Assembly: GCA_016801885.1 (NCBI GenBank)
Contig: CM028887.1
Location: 27,174,511 to 27,238,510 of the forward strand
Length of the DNA: 64,000 nt
Origin: Toxotes chatareus
Taxonomy: Eukaryota > Chordata > Actinopteri > Toxotidae
Direction of reading: 5' to 3'
Under the pieces are notes generated by a model. That model did no database searches and was not told the origin of the DNA. It worked only from the letters and a program-made list of their open reading frames with translations. The position numbers were made by a program, and so were the translations under genes. This document shows, in pieces, positions 12,501 to 23,467 of the stretch (position 1 is the first letter of the stretch; every line of letters starts with the position of its first letter).

Positions 12501-14467
12501 AATCAGGCACATTCTGTCTCAAAATGATGCAGAAAAACTAATACGTGCATTTGTTACTTCTAGGCTGGACTATTGCAATTCCTTATTATCAGGCTGCCCC
12601 AACAAGTCTCAATAGACACTCCAGCTGATTCGAAATGCTGCAGCACTGACAGGAACCAGGAAACAAGATCATATTACTCTATTACTTCTCTGCACTTGCT
12701 CCCTGTAAAATCCAGAATAAAACTGAAAATTCTCCTCCTTACCTACAAAGCCCTCAATGGTCATGCACCACCATATCTCAAGGAGCCCATAGTACCTTGG
12801 CTACACTGTTGGCTTGTTTAAAGGGGCACTCCAACAATTTAGTTCTGCTAGAGAGACTAATCACTGCAGCTGAGGCTGAGAACTCTTGACATTTAGTCAA
12901 CTGCATGGGCTGAGCGAAAAAAAATAACACTCTTTTCTAAAATTCAGCACAATTCACTTCAGCTTTCGTTTGACTTCCCTGGCCTATGTCTTTTAAACGC
13001 CATGCTCCAAGTTTGTAACAGTGTTCTGTTATAACATGTTAATTCTCAACCTGAAATAACCCTGATGACATCACATTCAACAGTTGTAGTTAAACTAAAT
13101 GTCATGTGGCAGTGGAGTGCTTCAAGACATGTCTGATCAGCTTAGTCTTTTGTTTGTTTTTGCCCTATTGAACTTCTATATCTATCTATATATTCTATCT
13201 ATATAATCTTATTATCTATATAATTTTATAATCTTTATAGTCTTGTCACATCTCAGTAATAAATTTGGTGAGTACTATCGGTTACCAAATCTACCAAAAT
13301 AAAACTGCAAAGACTGCATCAGGACAAATCCTGATAGAGGTAGTACTGTAAGATTGCTGAACCTCCCACATCCTGGATCTCCAGTCGACCCACTCCACTT
13401 CTGCTGGAGGGAAACAGAGACAACCACACTGGCTTCCATTTCTGTGAAGAGCGAGATAGGTCAATGACAGAGAAATTCAAAAGATTATGACCGTTCAGGA
13501 TATGTGTGTCAGTAACTAGTTCACAGCATGTAAATATACTGTGTCTACATCACATATAGTAGCCCACTTCTCCTCTACATTCCATCCACCCTCCACCCCT
13601 ACACACCCCGATACTCAACCTGAACCTTTTCCCTATGAATGGGACACTCAGTTTGAGTCCTCCCACATGTGACACAGACAGGTATAACATTCATCACTGT
13701 CTGTGTCATCCATATAAACAGGGACAGAAGAGTAACAGGATGACAGAATGGAAAAACCTCCACGCTGCCTCTGACCCAGTCCTTCAGGAATGATTTCCTG
13801 TGTTTGGAAGTTTTTCAGTGCTGTTAAGTAACACATTATAGGATCTTTACCACATTTTTAAACATATATGTTAATACTCAGTAAAAGGCTTTAACCTTGT
13901 ATTTTGTGTAATGCATTTAAACTCTGATAACTTACAACAGCTTAACAGTGATTTGTAATGGATCCTTAGCATTTCAAACGTTTTTATACCAATTTACTTT
14001 ATAGATGTGATGGCTAACATCAAGATAAAAGTTCAAATGGCCACTGAAGTGATACCACACAGCAATAGTGTGTGCTATCTGTCAGTGCTGCACAAGAATG
14101 TGCAGTGCGGCAACTATGTTGTGTTTCAACATGTTCATTTGGATTCTTGCTCTAGCATCTCATTTGAGCAACACACAGAAAGGTTGAGACATGAGCCAAA
14201 GCCTTTTCTCCCAAAGCTATGGATCATGTCTCATTCCGTCAGCACACTGTGGAATCTGAATGAAATTTATTTACTGTTTTACTGTTTTCTGATACTATTG
14301 ATATAGATCACAGGAAAAACCTCAAACCATAAATGCTCACTAAAACACCTCACCAAAAACAACAGCAGAATAGATCATAATATTATAAATCATAATATCT
14401 CTGTACTCACTTTGCCAGTTTTGTGTGGTTGCAGATAAACCTGCCCTGTTTTGGTGTAAGAGTCCAT
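8608..14467 (-). CDS. dok3: Docking protein 3 (Dok-family PH-PTB adaptor), complete gene
   Basis: Seven coding exons read right to left: 14411-14467, 13363-13441, 11982-12121, 11785-11895, 11535-11604, 9660-9832, 8608-9504. All junctions are GT/AG and phases agree, giving 508 residues (human DOK3 is about 500). Residues about 5-129 form a PH domain (KWKPVW, GRLEIQDV, DWVEKLC). Residues about 155-245 form an IRS-type PTB domain (VVVQRTDAATRC, WPYELLRRYGKDK, EAGRRSGSGPGTFAFET). The tail has candidate phosphotyrosine motifs including IYMEP (Y435), LYAQV (Y459) and IYENL (Y502); YxN is the Grb2-type SH2 site. MEENQIYAS between the domains is a Dok2/Dok3 signature, and the VVVQRT.AATRC and C-terminal YENL favour Dok3. 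Known Dok3 is a cytoplasmic/membrane adaptor that dampens signalling in haematopoietic cells. The donor of the second coding exon (GTTCAG) is weak. It lies tail-to-tail with the + strand gene on its left. Confidence 0.93.
9660..9832 (-). CDS. dok3: dok3 coding exon 6 (PTB domain, first half)
   Basis: A 173-bp exon: two bases finish an Ala codon, then 57 residues with EFLVVVQRTDAATRC, GSYWLQV and EWPYELLRRYGKDK, the core of the IRS-type PTB fold. Acceptor CTTTACAG, donor GTACAT, phase 0 out. Confidence 0.94.
11535..11604 (-). CDS. dok3: dok3 coding exon 5 (linker with MEEN motif)
   Basis: Encodes RGGGSGSTQLHMEENQIYAS then ADQ plus one base. The MEENxIYxS linker between PH and PTB is shared by Dok2 and Dok3. 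Acceptor CTGTCAG, donor GTACAT, outgoing phase 1. Confidence 0.88.
11785..11895 (-). CDS. dok3: dok3 coding exon 4 (end of PH domain)
   Basis: Encodes 37 residues, from ENMSAFCVETRDR through DWVEKLCHSMIQ. The W in DWVEKLC is the invariant tryptophan of the final PH helix. Phase 0 at both ends; acceptor CTTGCAG, donor GTGAGA; the upstream intron is only 86 bp. Confidence 0.92.
11982..12121 (-). CDS. dok3: dok3 coding exon 3 (PH domain)
   Basis: A 140-bp exon: two bases complete a Gly codon, then 46 codons including RKHHQTLGDRKLKAVRLSEL and PPNAEACPM. It aligns with the conserved VIRLADCVSVLP...ESCP part of mammalian Dok3. Acceptor CCTCCAG, donor GTGAGC. Confidence 0.9.
12384..12815 (+). mobile_element. 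L2-like LINE fragment in a dok3 intron
   Basis: In broken frames the + strand reads KELRFDPS...VRQIRHILSQNDAEKLI, then RAFVTSRLDYCNSLLSGCP, then LLPVKSRIKLKILLLTYKAL and APPYLKE. This is the C-terminal end of the reverse transcriptase of L2-type fish LINEs. At least one stop (after NKSQ) and one frameshift make it inactive. It is a 5'-truncated copy, antisense to dok3, inside the intron between dok3 coding exons 2 and 3. Confidence 0.85.
13363..13441 (-). CDS. dok3: dok3 coding exon 2 (PH domain)
   Basis: Encodes KWKPVWLSLFPSSRSGVGRL followed by EIQDVG, 26 codons plus one base. The acceptor is CTTCACAG. The donor GTTCAG is non-optimal but is the only GT giving the phase (1) that fits the next exon. 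Confidence 0.85.
14411..14467 (-). CDS. dok3: dok3 coding exon 1 (start codon, start of PH domain)
   Basis: Encodes 19 residues beginning MDSYTKTGQVYLQPHKTGK, the first PH strands (compare the family pattern of a short acidic start, then a QxHKxGK stretch). The donor is GTGAGT, phase 0. The bases just 5' of the ATG (TTACTTCCCAG) look like a splice acceptor, so a separate 5' UTR exon upstream is possible. Confidence 0.9.
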
Positions 14468-16529
14468 CTGGGAAGTAAATGCACTTCAGTACTGGTCTTT
14501 GGATTTAGAAAGATGTATGAGGTTTCCTCTCTTTCGTTCTTTCCTCTGGGTCGGGGCACACCCACGGTGAGGCATTCTTGAAATATGATCCTTACCTGAT
14601 ACACATACACAGGGAAGGGTGCAGTCAATGATTGCGAAAGTGAGAGGGACGGAGTTCAAGACTAAAGAGTAAGCTAACATTGGCAGAGTAACGCAGCACA
14701 GAGTTGTTGTATTGTTTTGTTTTGTTGTTTTTTTTTCTTTTCTTTTTTTTGGACTAACATTATGGTGAGTCTATTATCTACAGTAGATGGCCTCCGGCAG
14801 GAGTCCCAGGCAAGGGGGCCAGATAATGTCCCACCAGTTCCCTCAACAATGTGCTTTCATGAGGTTCTCACATTAGTCACAAGAGGTCGCCTGATCTGCC
14901 GTGACATCAGCTGCATGTGTGCAACTATAGAGGTTGATCATAGATCATTTGTAGAATTTGTATTGTGATCTGTAAACATTGTAAGAAAGATGGGCTGTGT
15001 TTACAGTAACTTTTACTACCTGCAGTAAGACTGCCAAAAGTCAGAAAAATGATTTTCTCAGTACAAAGTTTTTGTTAACAGACGTGACAGCCAAAGTGTA
15101 TGGTCAGTTGGCAATTTTATTTGCATAAAACATTTTATTTGGGGGATATTATTTCTGTGGGTATTATTTGAGTGGGCAGTATTTGACTAGGTTAATTCTT
15201 GCTTTTTGGATTATGCAGCTTCTTTATAATCCACTTTCTGCCAGCAGGAGACAGTGTGGCACTTTGCCTCTCACACAGACCTTCTCATTCTGCTGAGCAG
15301 AGCTGCACTGAACAGAGGCACCTGTCTCATTCTTTCTGCTCTCTCTACAAGTTAGTGGAGTAAAACTTGTACAGGTACATCCATGTGTTGTGTATCCATA
15401 TGTTAAATTTAACATTTAAATAAAATGTGTCAATGTTGTATGGGCTGTTAGTACATTTGTATGGTTTTGTGGACAAGTGGAGAAAATGTGGTTTTCCTTT
15501 CTGTCACGAATCAGCCAAAATTAAAAGTAAGATCCTTGTATGTTTTTAGTTTTTGGGTCCAGTACATTTCATTTTTGAGTTAATCCTATTTTACTCAGTG
15601 TAACAGCTTGTATTTTATTGATGTTACAGTTCGATGCACTTTGAAAGGTTAGGCTTTGTTGACTCTTCAGCTCATCCATTCTTACTGAACTAACTCAGTA
15701 CTACAGATGTGCACGATGAGTGAAGCTAAAAATAGTGGAAACCTGGAAATTCTACACTTAGTGATGTTTCTTTTAGGTAGTTGTGAGCTGAATATAAGCA
15801 CTGAATGAGGATTGAGCACTACACTGATGATAGATGTAGTAGAAAGTGTGTGTGTGGTTTTTTATTTTTCAAAGAAAGAAAAGAGTTGTCGCTATATTAT
15901 GTATGACACTTTTGGAGCCCTGTATGCACAGGATAGGAGTCAGTCACAGGAGACAGTGGTAAGTGTGTGAGAGCCAACAGCCAGTGAGGCAGAGGCAGCT
16001 CTACAACCCCAGAGAAGATACACATGTAAAAAGATGCATGTCAGTTGCTCAGCCTCAGTAAGCACTTGCTTGCAGTTCACAGAGCACAAATATAAACACC
16101 TTATAATAAAATGCAATATAGTACAATGAAAATGAAGGTGCTCTTGATGTTATGTTCACGTGATATTATGTTACATTCGGCAATGCTTCTTCTGAGCACG
16201 AGTTATCCAAAATGATATCAGGCTATTAAACCAGCTGGAGGAAAGGTCACTGCTAAATATAATGAGGATCCCAGTTTACATACACAATGAGAAAATGTGC
16301 TGCCATATTCAAGCAAGGCGAGAGAAATACATGGAGCAGTGGTTTGAAATTCAGCACAACAGGCCTGTGATAAATAGCTGAAAATTTGTAATTTTTGATT
16401 ATTGTTGACAGAATGTTATGAAAATGTTGAATTAATGATGTGGTATTTTTTAGACTGTAGATTGTAGTTTGATATTTGTGAGTTTTTTGGGTTTTTTGAC
16501 CATCTTATTTACATATATATATATAAGGG
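14468..16529. other. Upstream region of dok3; no gene seen
   Basis: Contains the region 5' of the dok3 start codon (promoter and 5' UTR are expected here on the minus strand) and a T-rich run at about 14702-14750. No CpG island, coding exon or clear transposon was recognised. Confidence 0.4.
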
Positions 16530-17765
16530 GAGAAGTATTAACTTAAGTATTAACTATTAACTTAAGTAGTACCTTATTGTTGCAACAACGTATTGTTGGC
16601 ATTAAGTGGTATTTCTTGTTTTCTGTGTGCTGTTGTATATATGACAATAGAGAGTTGAGATCACCAATATAGCCACCCTTCTTTTCAATAAGAGTCTTAA
16701 GCCTTCCATTCGTGGAGTCTATCAGTTTCTTGATCTGTTGATGATCAACTTTTTTTGCAGCAGCAACCACAGCCTCCCAGACTCTGTTCAGAGAGCTGTA
16801 CTGTTTTCCTTCACTGTAAATCTCCCATTTAAGAAGGACCCACAAGTCCTCAATAGGGTTTAGGTCAGGTGAGGAAGGGGGCCATGTCATTATTCTTTCA
16901 TCTTTAAGGCCTTTACTGGCTAGCCATGCAGTGGAATACTGCGATGCATGCGATGGAGCATTGTCCTGCATAAAAATCATGGTCTTCTTGAAAGATGCAG
17001 ACTTTTTCCTGTACCACTGCTTGAAGAAAGTGTCTTCTAAAAACTGGCAGTGGGTTTGGGAGTTGATTTTGAGTCCATCTTCAACCCAAAAAGGTCCAAC
17101 TAGCTCATCTTTAATAATACCAGCCCATACCAGTACCCCACCTCGACCCTGCTGGTGTCTGAGTCAAAGTGGAGCTCTGTGCCCGTTACTGATCCAGCCA
17201 CGGGCCCAGCCACGGGCCCATCCATCTGGTCCGTCAAGAGTCACTCTCATCTCATCAGTCCATAAAACCTTTGAAAAATCTGTCTTCAGATATTTCTTGG
17301 CCCAGTCTTGACATTTCAACCTATGTGTCTTGTTCAGTGGTGGTCGGGTTTCAGCCTTCCTTACCTTGGCCATGTCTGCAGCACTGGAGGATTATGGATT
17401 CCTGGTAGCTTCATGTTTGATTCTTCTCAAATCTTTGGCAGTCAATTTGCGCCTTTTTTTCTCAACACGTTTCTTGCGGCTCTGTTGACTATTTGCAACA
17501 AAATGTTTGATGGTTCTGTGATCACGGCCCAATAGCTTAGCAATTTCAAGAGTGCTGCATCCCTCTGAAAGACTTGTTACAATTTTTGACTTTTCAGGGT
17601 CAGTTAAATCTCTTTTTTGGCCCATTTTACCTGAGGAAAAGGAGCTGCCTAGTAACACCTTATGCCACACCCTCCCTCACTACACAAATATATATCACCT
17701 GATATGCTTAAATCCAATAAGCATTCAAGTTTATACAGCTTGGAGTTGGAAAATATGTATAAAAC
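16530..17765 (-). mobile_element. Degenerate Tc1-type DNA transposon
   Basis: About 1.2 kb carrying a Tc1 transposase reading on the minus strand, flanked by AT-rich ends. The region between the transposase start and about 17765 (GCATATCAGGTGATATATAT..., read on the minus strand) matches the 5' UTR of a well-known fish Tc1 family from memory. Exact terminal inverted repeats could not be fixed, so the ends are approximate. It is dead because of deletions and stops in its gene. Confidence 0.8.
16543..17625 (-). pseudogene. Tc1 transposase, disrupted
   Basis: The reading starts MGQKRDLTDPEKSKIVTSLS with the paired-type helix-turn-helix (TLEIAKLLGRDHRTIKHFV) and the basic KKRRKLTAKDLRRIK linker. 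The DD34E catalytic parts are visible: WTDEMRVTLDGPDGW (first Asp), MQDNAPSH (second Asp) and PDLNPIEDLW (Glu). Three defects are visible: a deletion of roughly 25 codons plus a stop after EATRNP (about 17374-17392), a 12-bp in-frame tandem duplication giving GWARGWARGW (about 17196-17225), and stops/frameshifts around 17000-17165. It is a fossil of a cut-and-paste transposase. Confidence 0.9.
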
Positions 17766-19419
17766 AGAGACTGAAATGTGGCCCATTAAGATCCATGTTA
17801 AGCAGCAGTCACTTCCAAGCTGCTGCTCTGCTGCTGCTGAGTTTACCTGTAAAAAAAAAAAGAGAGAAAGTCATATTCAGCTTGAGTGAGATTCATAAAA
17901 GGAATTGTAAGGAATAGTGGCGACTCTATTCTACAGAAAGTAGCTAAGGGAGTGGCCGTGGCACAGCATACACTTTTTACTGAGATATTTTCAGAATTGT
18001 ATTTTTTATATTTTTGGAGTTTTATTTCAAAATGGGTGAAATCATGGTGTCCTTGGTGGAAGTAATTGTGTAAAAAACAAATAAAAAGTAGAACATAGTT
18101 GCTTAACAACCATCCTGAAACAGACTGCTGACAGAGTTCCACAGGCCAGTGGCTGCCAGTGCCTCTAGGAGGATCCCCACCTGACTGAAGAAAGGGGTCA
18201 GAGGATAAGAGAAAGGCATGCTAAAAGCGACCAATCAAAGGAATGTAGAAATCAGCCACTAAACAACTGGGTTCATGAGAAAAGAGAACCGCATGTAAAT
18301 ATTTAGAAAAAGATAATGAATTTCTACACTTGACTTTGATGTTTTGGACAAATATTAAGACCATTATCAGGCAAGAATATTGCAACCACAGATAACATAC
18401 AGCACTTCTAACAGAATTCTGTGTAACCATAACAGACTTACAGGAACATTTTCAGTCTGGGTCATGTGATCCTCATTAGTGGTAAATCATGATCCAATGC
18501 TGGCAGATTGACTTTTTCTATGCCAGGAAATCTTACTGTACAGATGTGATGATTTGCATAATTAAAATGTACTGCTTCTGGATAACTGGGGGCATTTTAC
18601 CTTATGGCATCCTTTGAATATGTTACCTCTTGGTGACCCCCCTATAACGTATGTATCATGCTTAACCACAAAGACATACTATCATATACAATTCCATAGG
18701 AAGCACATCTGTGTAAGAGCTGTTTCTTAATAGTATGCTGATTAACCAGTCCTCCAACCTAAAGACTATACAGGTCTTTTGTGCCAACCCTCAGATACAA
18801 CCCACAGAGGCCTAGCAGTGGCAGGTGTACTAAACCTTTGTCATCTTTGTGACAATAACAAACACACAGTTAACATTGTGGAACAGTCTTGGTTTGGTTA
18901 GGTTTAGAGACAAAAATTACCTTTTTATGTTTAAGAAAATATTGTATGTAATGTAAAGAAATACTAAGATGTTATGTCAAAGATGTCTCTTGTGTCACAT
19001 GTGCTGCAGAGATATCTACTGTACTTAGCATGCTAACCAGCTAGCCCCAGTCCATCCAATCTCATGATACCACTTTGTACCTGCAGAGGCGACAGTGAGC
19101 CACTGCAGAGTCCAGTCTGCAGACTGAGGTCCAACATGAGAGGATGAAGAAGTAGTCCTGCCTTGGAGGCAAGAAATCACATTTCTCAGCAAAAAGAGAA
19201 TTCACATTGGCTGTGGCAGCTTTTCTGCCATCCAGAAAACAAATAACAACAAATAACAAAGCCCAACCAAAACAAATGCTCTACAAAAATGGCCTCCTTA
19301 GCTAGCTATATCTCTTAAACACACACATTTTTTTGACAACTTGGGGACAGCACAAAAAAAGTTGCAACCACAACATTGGCATCCTCATGAAAAGTTATTG
19401 TGGCTAAGTTTTAAGTTTA
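17766..19419. other. Intergenic sequence; nothing recognised
   Basis: AT-rich, with no supported exon, inverted-repeat element or RNA gene seen. Confidence 0.35.
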
Positions 19420-19625
19420 TTCCTTTATTATCCCTCAACAGGGAAATTACTCGCTGCATTTTACCCACACCAACGAAACACACACACACAAATGCATGCA
19501 CATGCACTAGAGATGCTGGGGAAGAGGGCTGTCTACTATGGCGCCCAGGGAGCTGGGGTGGATCAGTGCCTTGCTCCTTCGCCACCACCCATATCCATTG
19601 TTCTTGGTCAAGAGATCGAATTGTT
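19410..19625 (-). mobile_element. Retroelement 3'-end remnant
   Basis: TTATCCCTCAACAGGGAAAT followed by CTGCATTTTACCCACACCAA, an ACACAC run, then GGCGCCCAGGGAGCTGGGG and CAGTGCCTTGCTCC is the typical layout of a widespread teleost LINE/SINE 3' region, here in minus orientation. No coding remains. Confidence 0.5.
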
Positions 19626-20815
19626 AACTGTGTTAACAAACAGAACATTGTGTTTGCAGACAGAACAACATTAGCATTAATTTGAAGTTGGGTCAAATGT
19701 CCTTTCTCCTTTTAGCTCTGAGTTGGTTTTTCCCTACTCCTGAGGAAAACAACTGGCTCCTGAGCTGTTACATGCTCTACTGTTCAGCTCGTCACTAAGT
19801 GGATTTATCAAAGCCTTTTCACAGAAAAGAGCTGCCTACTGGAAATGAGGCTGATAAGAGTGGTGAGAGGAAACAAACTTTCATAATACGTACAATCATT
19901 TGATCTATTGTTAGTATAAAACTTTGCTGGCAGCTTTAAGACTTTGTATGTAGAATATCACTATGTTCTTGCAGACACTGTTACCTGAAGCTGCCTGTAT
20001 CCATTCTTACTTACTGCAAAGAGAATTTGTTTTCACATGAGGCCCACATTTTCACAGCAAATGGCTAAATCTATAGAGAGTTCAGCTTCAGGAGCTTCAG
20101 AGTGACACTACATAGGCCTGGTAAACACAAAGCCTGCTGTCATTTGATGGATAGACTGGCTGCTGAGCTGCATGTCTCTATGGATGTTAACAATGAGAAC
20201 AAGGAGGTGGTCTGAGAGGGGCAGGGCCCTGTCACCCACACTGTTTTGACATTTATAGGGCTTCCTACAACATTGTAAAAAGTTCAGAAACGTGATGAAA
20301 GGGTAATGTAAAGTATCTATCTGACAAGTTGCAGAAGAGACCGGGATCTTTAGGATGAGCAACTTCCATCAGGTCCATTACCGCATGATTGTTCATTGGA
20401 GTTAATGGTCTTCTAAGTGGAAGATAGTGACAGGGACTCAAGCACCAAACACTGGAAAGAAACTGATTTAATATCTTTTCAGACATTTATGATCACATCT
20501 GATACATTATTTTATAATGCACTTTGCAATAGTATTGTATAAAAACATGTATAATAAGGATGACTCTTGAAACTCATGCGTCATAAAAGTGAAAGAAGTT
20601 TCCATATGTGTCATAATGTAGAAAAAGAAAGCCAACATTTTGAAAGTATAATGAGAAAATTCAGTGAAGCTTTCAGCTTTACGTTGCCCTGTAAGTGCAG
20701 ATGCCAGATTTTAAAAAAGGATCACCCAGCTCTCCAGCTGTCACTCAAGACACGCTGAAATCAAAAGGTATCGCCATCAGCTGAGTGTACAGCCACTTAC
20801 AAGGTGAAGGGACAG

Positions 20816-20818
<3 letters not shown>

Positions 20819-20847
<29 letters not shown>
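20819..20847. repeat. (TG)n microsatellite
   Basis: About 14 uninterrupted TG dinucleotides, followed by an imperfect TG/CG extension to about 20866. Confidence 0.95.
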
Positions 20848-20849
<2 letters not shown>

Positions 20850-20957
20850 GTGTGCGCGTGTGTGTGGAACATATTTTTGGTGTGTAAGAACTTCGTTTAA
20901 GGTACATGTTTCAGGTGAAAGTGCAGTAATTAGGGATGTGACTCATAGCTAGGCAAG

Positions 20958-21883
20958 TAGTGCTGCACGATTTGATGAAAATGTGCGATTTTGTGGACAA
21001 TACTGCAATTTGCGATTGCAATTACAATATTATAAATGAATGGTGTCATGAGTCTACTTGCTTGAATATCAAGGACAACACATAGAATAATGATAGTTTG
21101 TGTATTTCTCAACTCAAAACATACACATGACACAGAAAAATACAAAACCTGAAGATTACAAACTGTTTTTTCCAAATAACTTAATATCAAAAAATAAATA
21201 AAAGTTTGATAATTAAGATATTTCTGCAAATTGCAAATAGAATGTCATTGTAAACTCAAATGCATTTCTGCTGGCAATTACGTAAACCTGTTAAGTACAA
21301 CTGAAAAAAAATTTACACTAATCTTGAAGTGCATTTCTACAAAGTGCAAAGGAAGTAGCAGTCTGTGACTTCCCTATGTGTTTTTGAGGTCTTTTCGTAT
21401 GGCGTGACACTTGCAAATGTATCTGTGATTGTACGTTATGGTTCTCTCAGGTGGTTTTCAGTTTTATCTTTCACGTTACTTGGTTGGGCTTTTATTTGCA
21501 TGCACTCAGTTTGGTTGTATTACCTCGGGATGTAGCGACTTTAGCTCTGCAGGTTCTACAAAGCACATCTTGCTGTTCAGGGTCATCATATCTGAATCCA
21601 AAGTATCGCCATACAACAGAAGTTGCATTTTTTTTTCGCCACCAACTCTGGTTGACCCTTCCTCCTCAGCGTCCATGTCGGTCACCACTGTTTGCTGAAA
21701 GCCGGGTAGTCACGTGACCATACCTGCGGCTGCCCACCGCGTGTGGATGTGGCGTCAATTACTCCACATTGGTTTACATTAAACATGATATTAAATCGCA
21801 AATCGCAGTCTTTTATACGGTTACGTAATCGCACAGCGTGACATCGCGATTGCTATTGCGATTAGATTAATCGTGCAGCACTA
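20958..21883. mobile_element. Non-autonomous hAT element with intact 8-bp target duplication
   Basis: The ends are perfect inverted repeats (TAGTGCTGCACGATT at the left and its reverse complement at the right). Both sides are flanked by the 8-bp direct repeat TAGGCAAG (20950-20957 and 21884-21891). An 8-bp target duplication is the hallmark of hAT transposons. The 926-bp body has sub-terminal GCGATT/AATCGC repeats on both sides, no transposase reading, and a CpG-richer right half. The intact duplication suggests a fairly young insertion. The right half (from 21377) was later copied by the tandem duplication that follows. Confidence 0.88.
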
Positions 21884-23466
21884 TAGGCAAGACTCGTGGA
21901 AACACTGAGAGTGGATGAAGCAGAAGCTTGATCGAAGGAAGAGTTGACAGGAAATTACAGGCTTCACTGTGCTGCACTGTAGTACTCAGTACCTAATGTC
22001 TAATTCATATCCTGCACTTTCATGAGGGGAGGATGAGGGATGGAGGCATAAATGACAACGGTGCAAAACACAGGCATCTCTAATGTTCCTGTTGGCCCTG
22101 AATATGTTGAAATGTCATGCCCTGTCTAACACCCTCACACTCCTCTCCCACTTCACTCTGTGGGGCTCTGGTTTATGTTCCAGGCCCTCTATTGTTGCAT
22201 CTACCCAAATCATTGGTACATTTTGTGCTTCATCACCTAACATTTTGGCTGTATGGTACAAATGAAAGAGACTATTCCTCAGACTGATCCTGTTCTGGGT
22301 TAGTGTCCCAGCCATTCCCCAGGACTAAAGTCTTTTTAGTGCCTGTGTTTAGCTCCTTACAGAATTCCCAAAATGCACTGTAAGAAGTGTAAGAAGTTCA
22401 TTGTGTTTAATGTCTACACTTCAACAGATAACATTTATGATGTCAGTGCTTGCTCACTGGCTTATCTGAACAAACCACAACAGAAGTGAGTTCATCAGCT
22501 GCAGCTGTGTTTTCTATGCTGTGACACCACTGCAAGTATTGCTACAGTAACACACATGAAACAGCTCTATACATTGTGTAGATCAGGGGTCACCAACACG
22601 GTGCCCGCAGGCACCAGATCGCCCGCAGGGACCACATGAGTAGCACATGAGTGGCCTGTTCTAAACATAGCACTAGCCAGCAATGAGTTCAGTCTAAAAT
22701 TTTAATATAAATATAAGTATCTATAAAAATAAATATTTTAATTCACCAGGATACTTCCAAAAAATTTTTTAAAGATAAAAATGTTCAATTTACATGAGCT
22801 CTGATCTCGTCTGGTTCAAAGGTCAGTACTGTGCACATGACAAACCTCCGCGTTTGTTGAGATAAGCTAGCGGGTGCTGCAAAGACTAGGAGCTGAATGC
22901 GGTTTCCAGTCCCAAAAACATGGCCCCTGCTGGAGGACACTGAGTGGATACTTGACCTTGCATTTCTAATGGACCTCACTGGGAAACTAAACCATTTGAA
23001 CTGATAGATGAATATCATTAATGATCAATATTAATCTGTAATTAAAGATAAATCGTACAGCTTTGTTATTTGTATTAAACTGGTAGCCCTTCGTGTTACT
23101 CAGTACCCTTGAAGTAGTTCTCAGTTTGAAAAAGGTTGGTGACCCCTGGTGTAAATTGTCTCAGCAGCTACACACCTGAATCTGTAGTGTTGTTCAGCTA
23201 ATCTCTGAGTGTTTGCATCCCAGTTAAATAAACAATCCTCAAAATGTCTGTGATATGTGCACAGTCTGGAATCACAACATATGTGTCATTCTTATGATGT
23301 AAGAGAGAGCTAAAAAATGGTTATTGAAATACAGAGAGAACAGTCTGCAGTATAAAGGGCTGAAGTTGTATCAAGTGTAGATCATCTTTGTGTGTGGAAG
23401 AAACAAGAAATGTTATTAATAACCTTCATGATCTCTGTAGGTCATTTTTGTCAGTTCATCAGAAAC
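21377..23466. repeat. Tandem segmental duplication, copy 1 (2,090 bp)
   Basis: This block is repeated almost base for base at 23468-25558. The copy starts inside the hAT element (at TGTGTTTTTGAGG) and ends at TCATCAGAAAC. The only differences I found are a one-base indel and a few substitutions clustered at about 22611-22632. No host gene lies inside; the short open frames in it fall in the hAT right half and in non-coding sequence. Confidence 0.95.
22584..23148. mobile_element. Small hAT-type element, nested in duplication copy 1
   Basis: Termini CAGGGGTCACCAAC... and ...GTTGGTGACCCCTG are 14-bp perfect inverted repeats. The flanks GTGTAGAT (22576-22583) and GTGTAAAT (23149-23156) form an 8-bp target duplication with one mismatch. 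The 565-bp body is AT-rich with no transposase. The mutated flank and degenerate body suggest that it is older than the tandem duplication that later copied it. Confidence 0.85.
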
Positions 23467-23467
23467 G

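Noticed and set aside
13990..14306. Possible small + strand gene (about 99 codons)
   Set aside because: No splice sites, no family match, lies in the first dok3 intron antisense to the gene.
16543..17625. Active transposase
   Set aside because: Internal deletion, stops and frameshifts are visible although the three catalytic residues remain.
21429..21717. Open frames of 88-89 codons, repeated at 23520-23808
   Set aside because: They lie in the right half of a non-autonomous hAT element; the repetition is due to the tandem duplication, not to a gene family.
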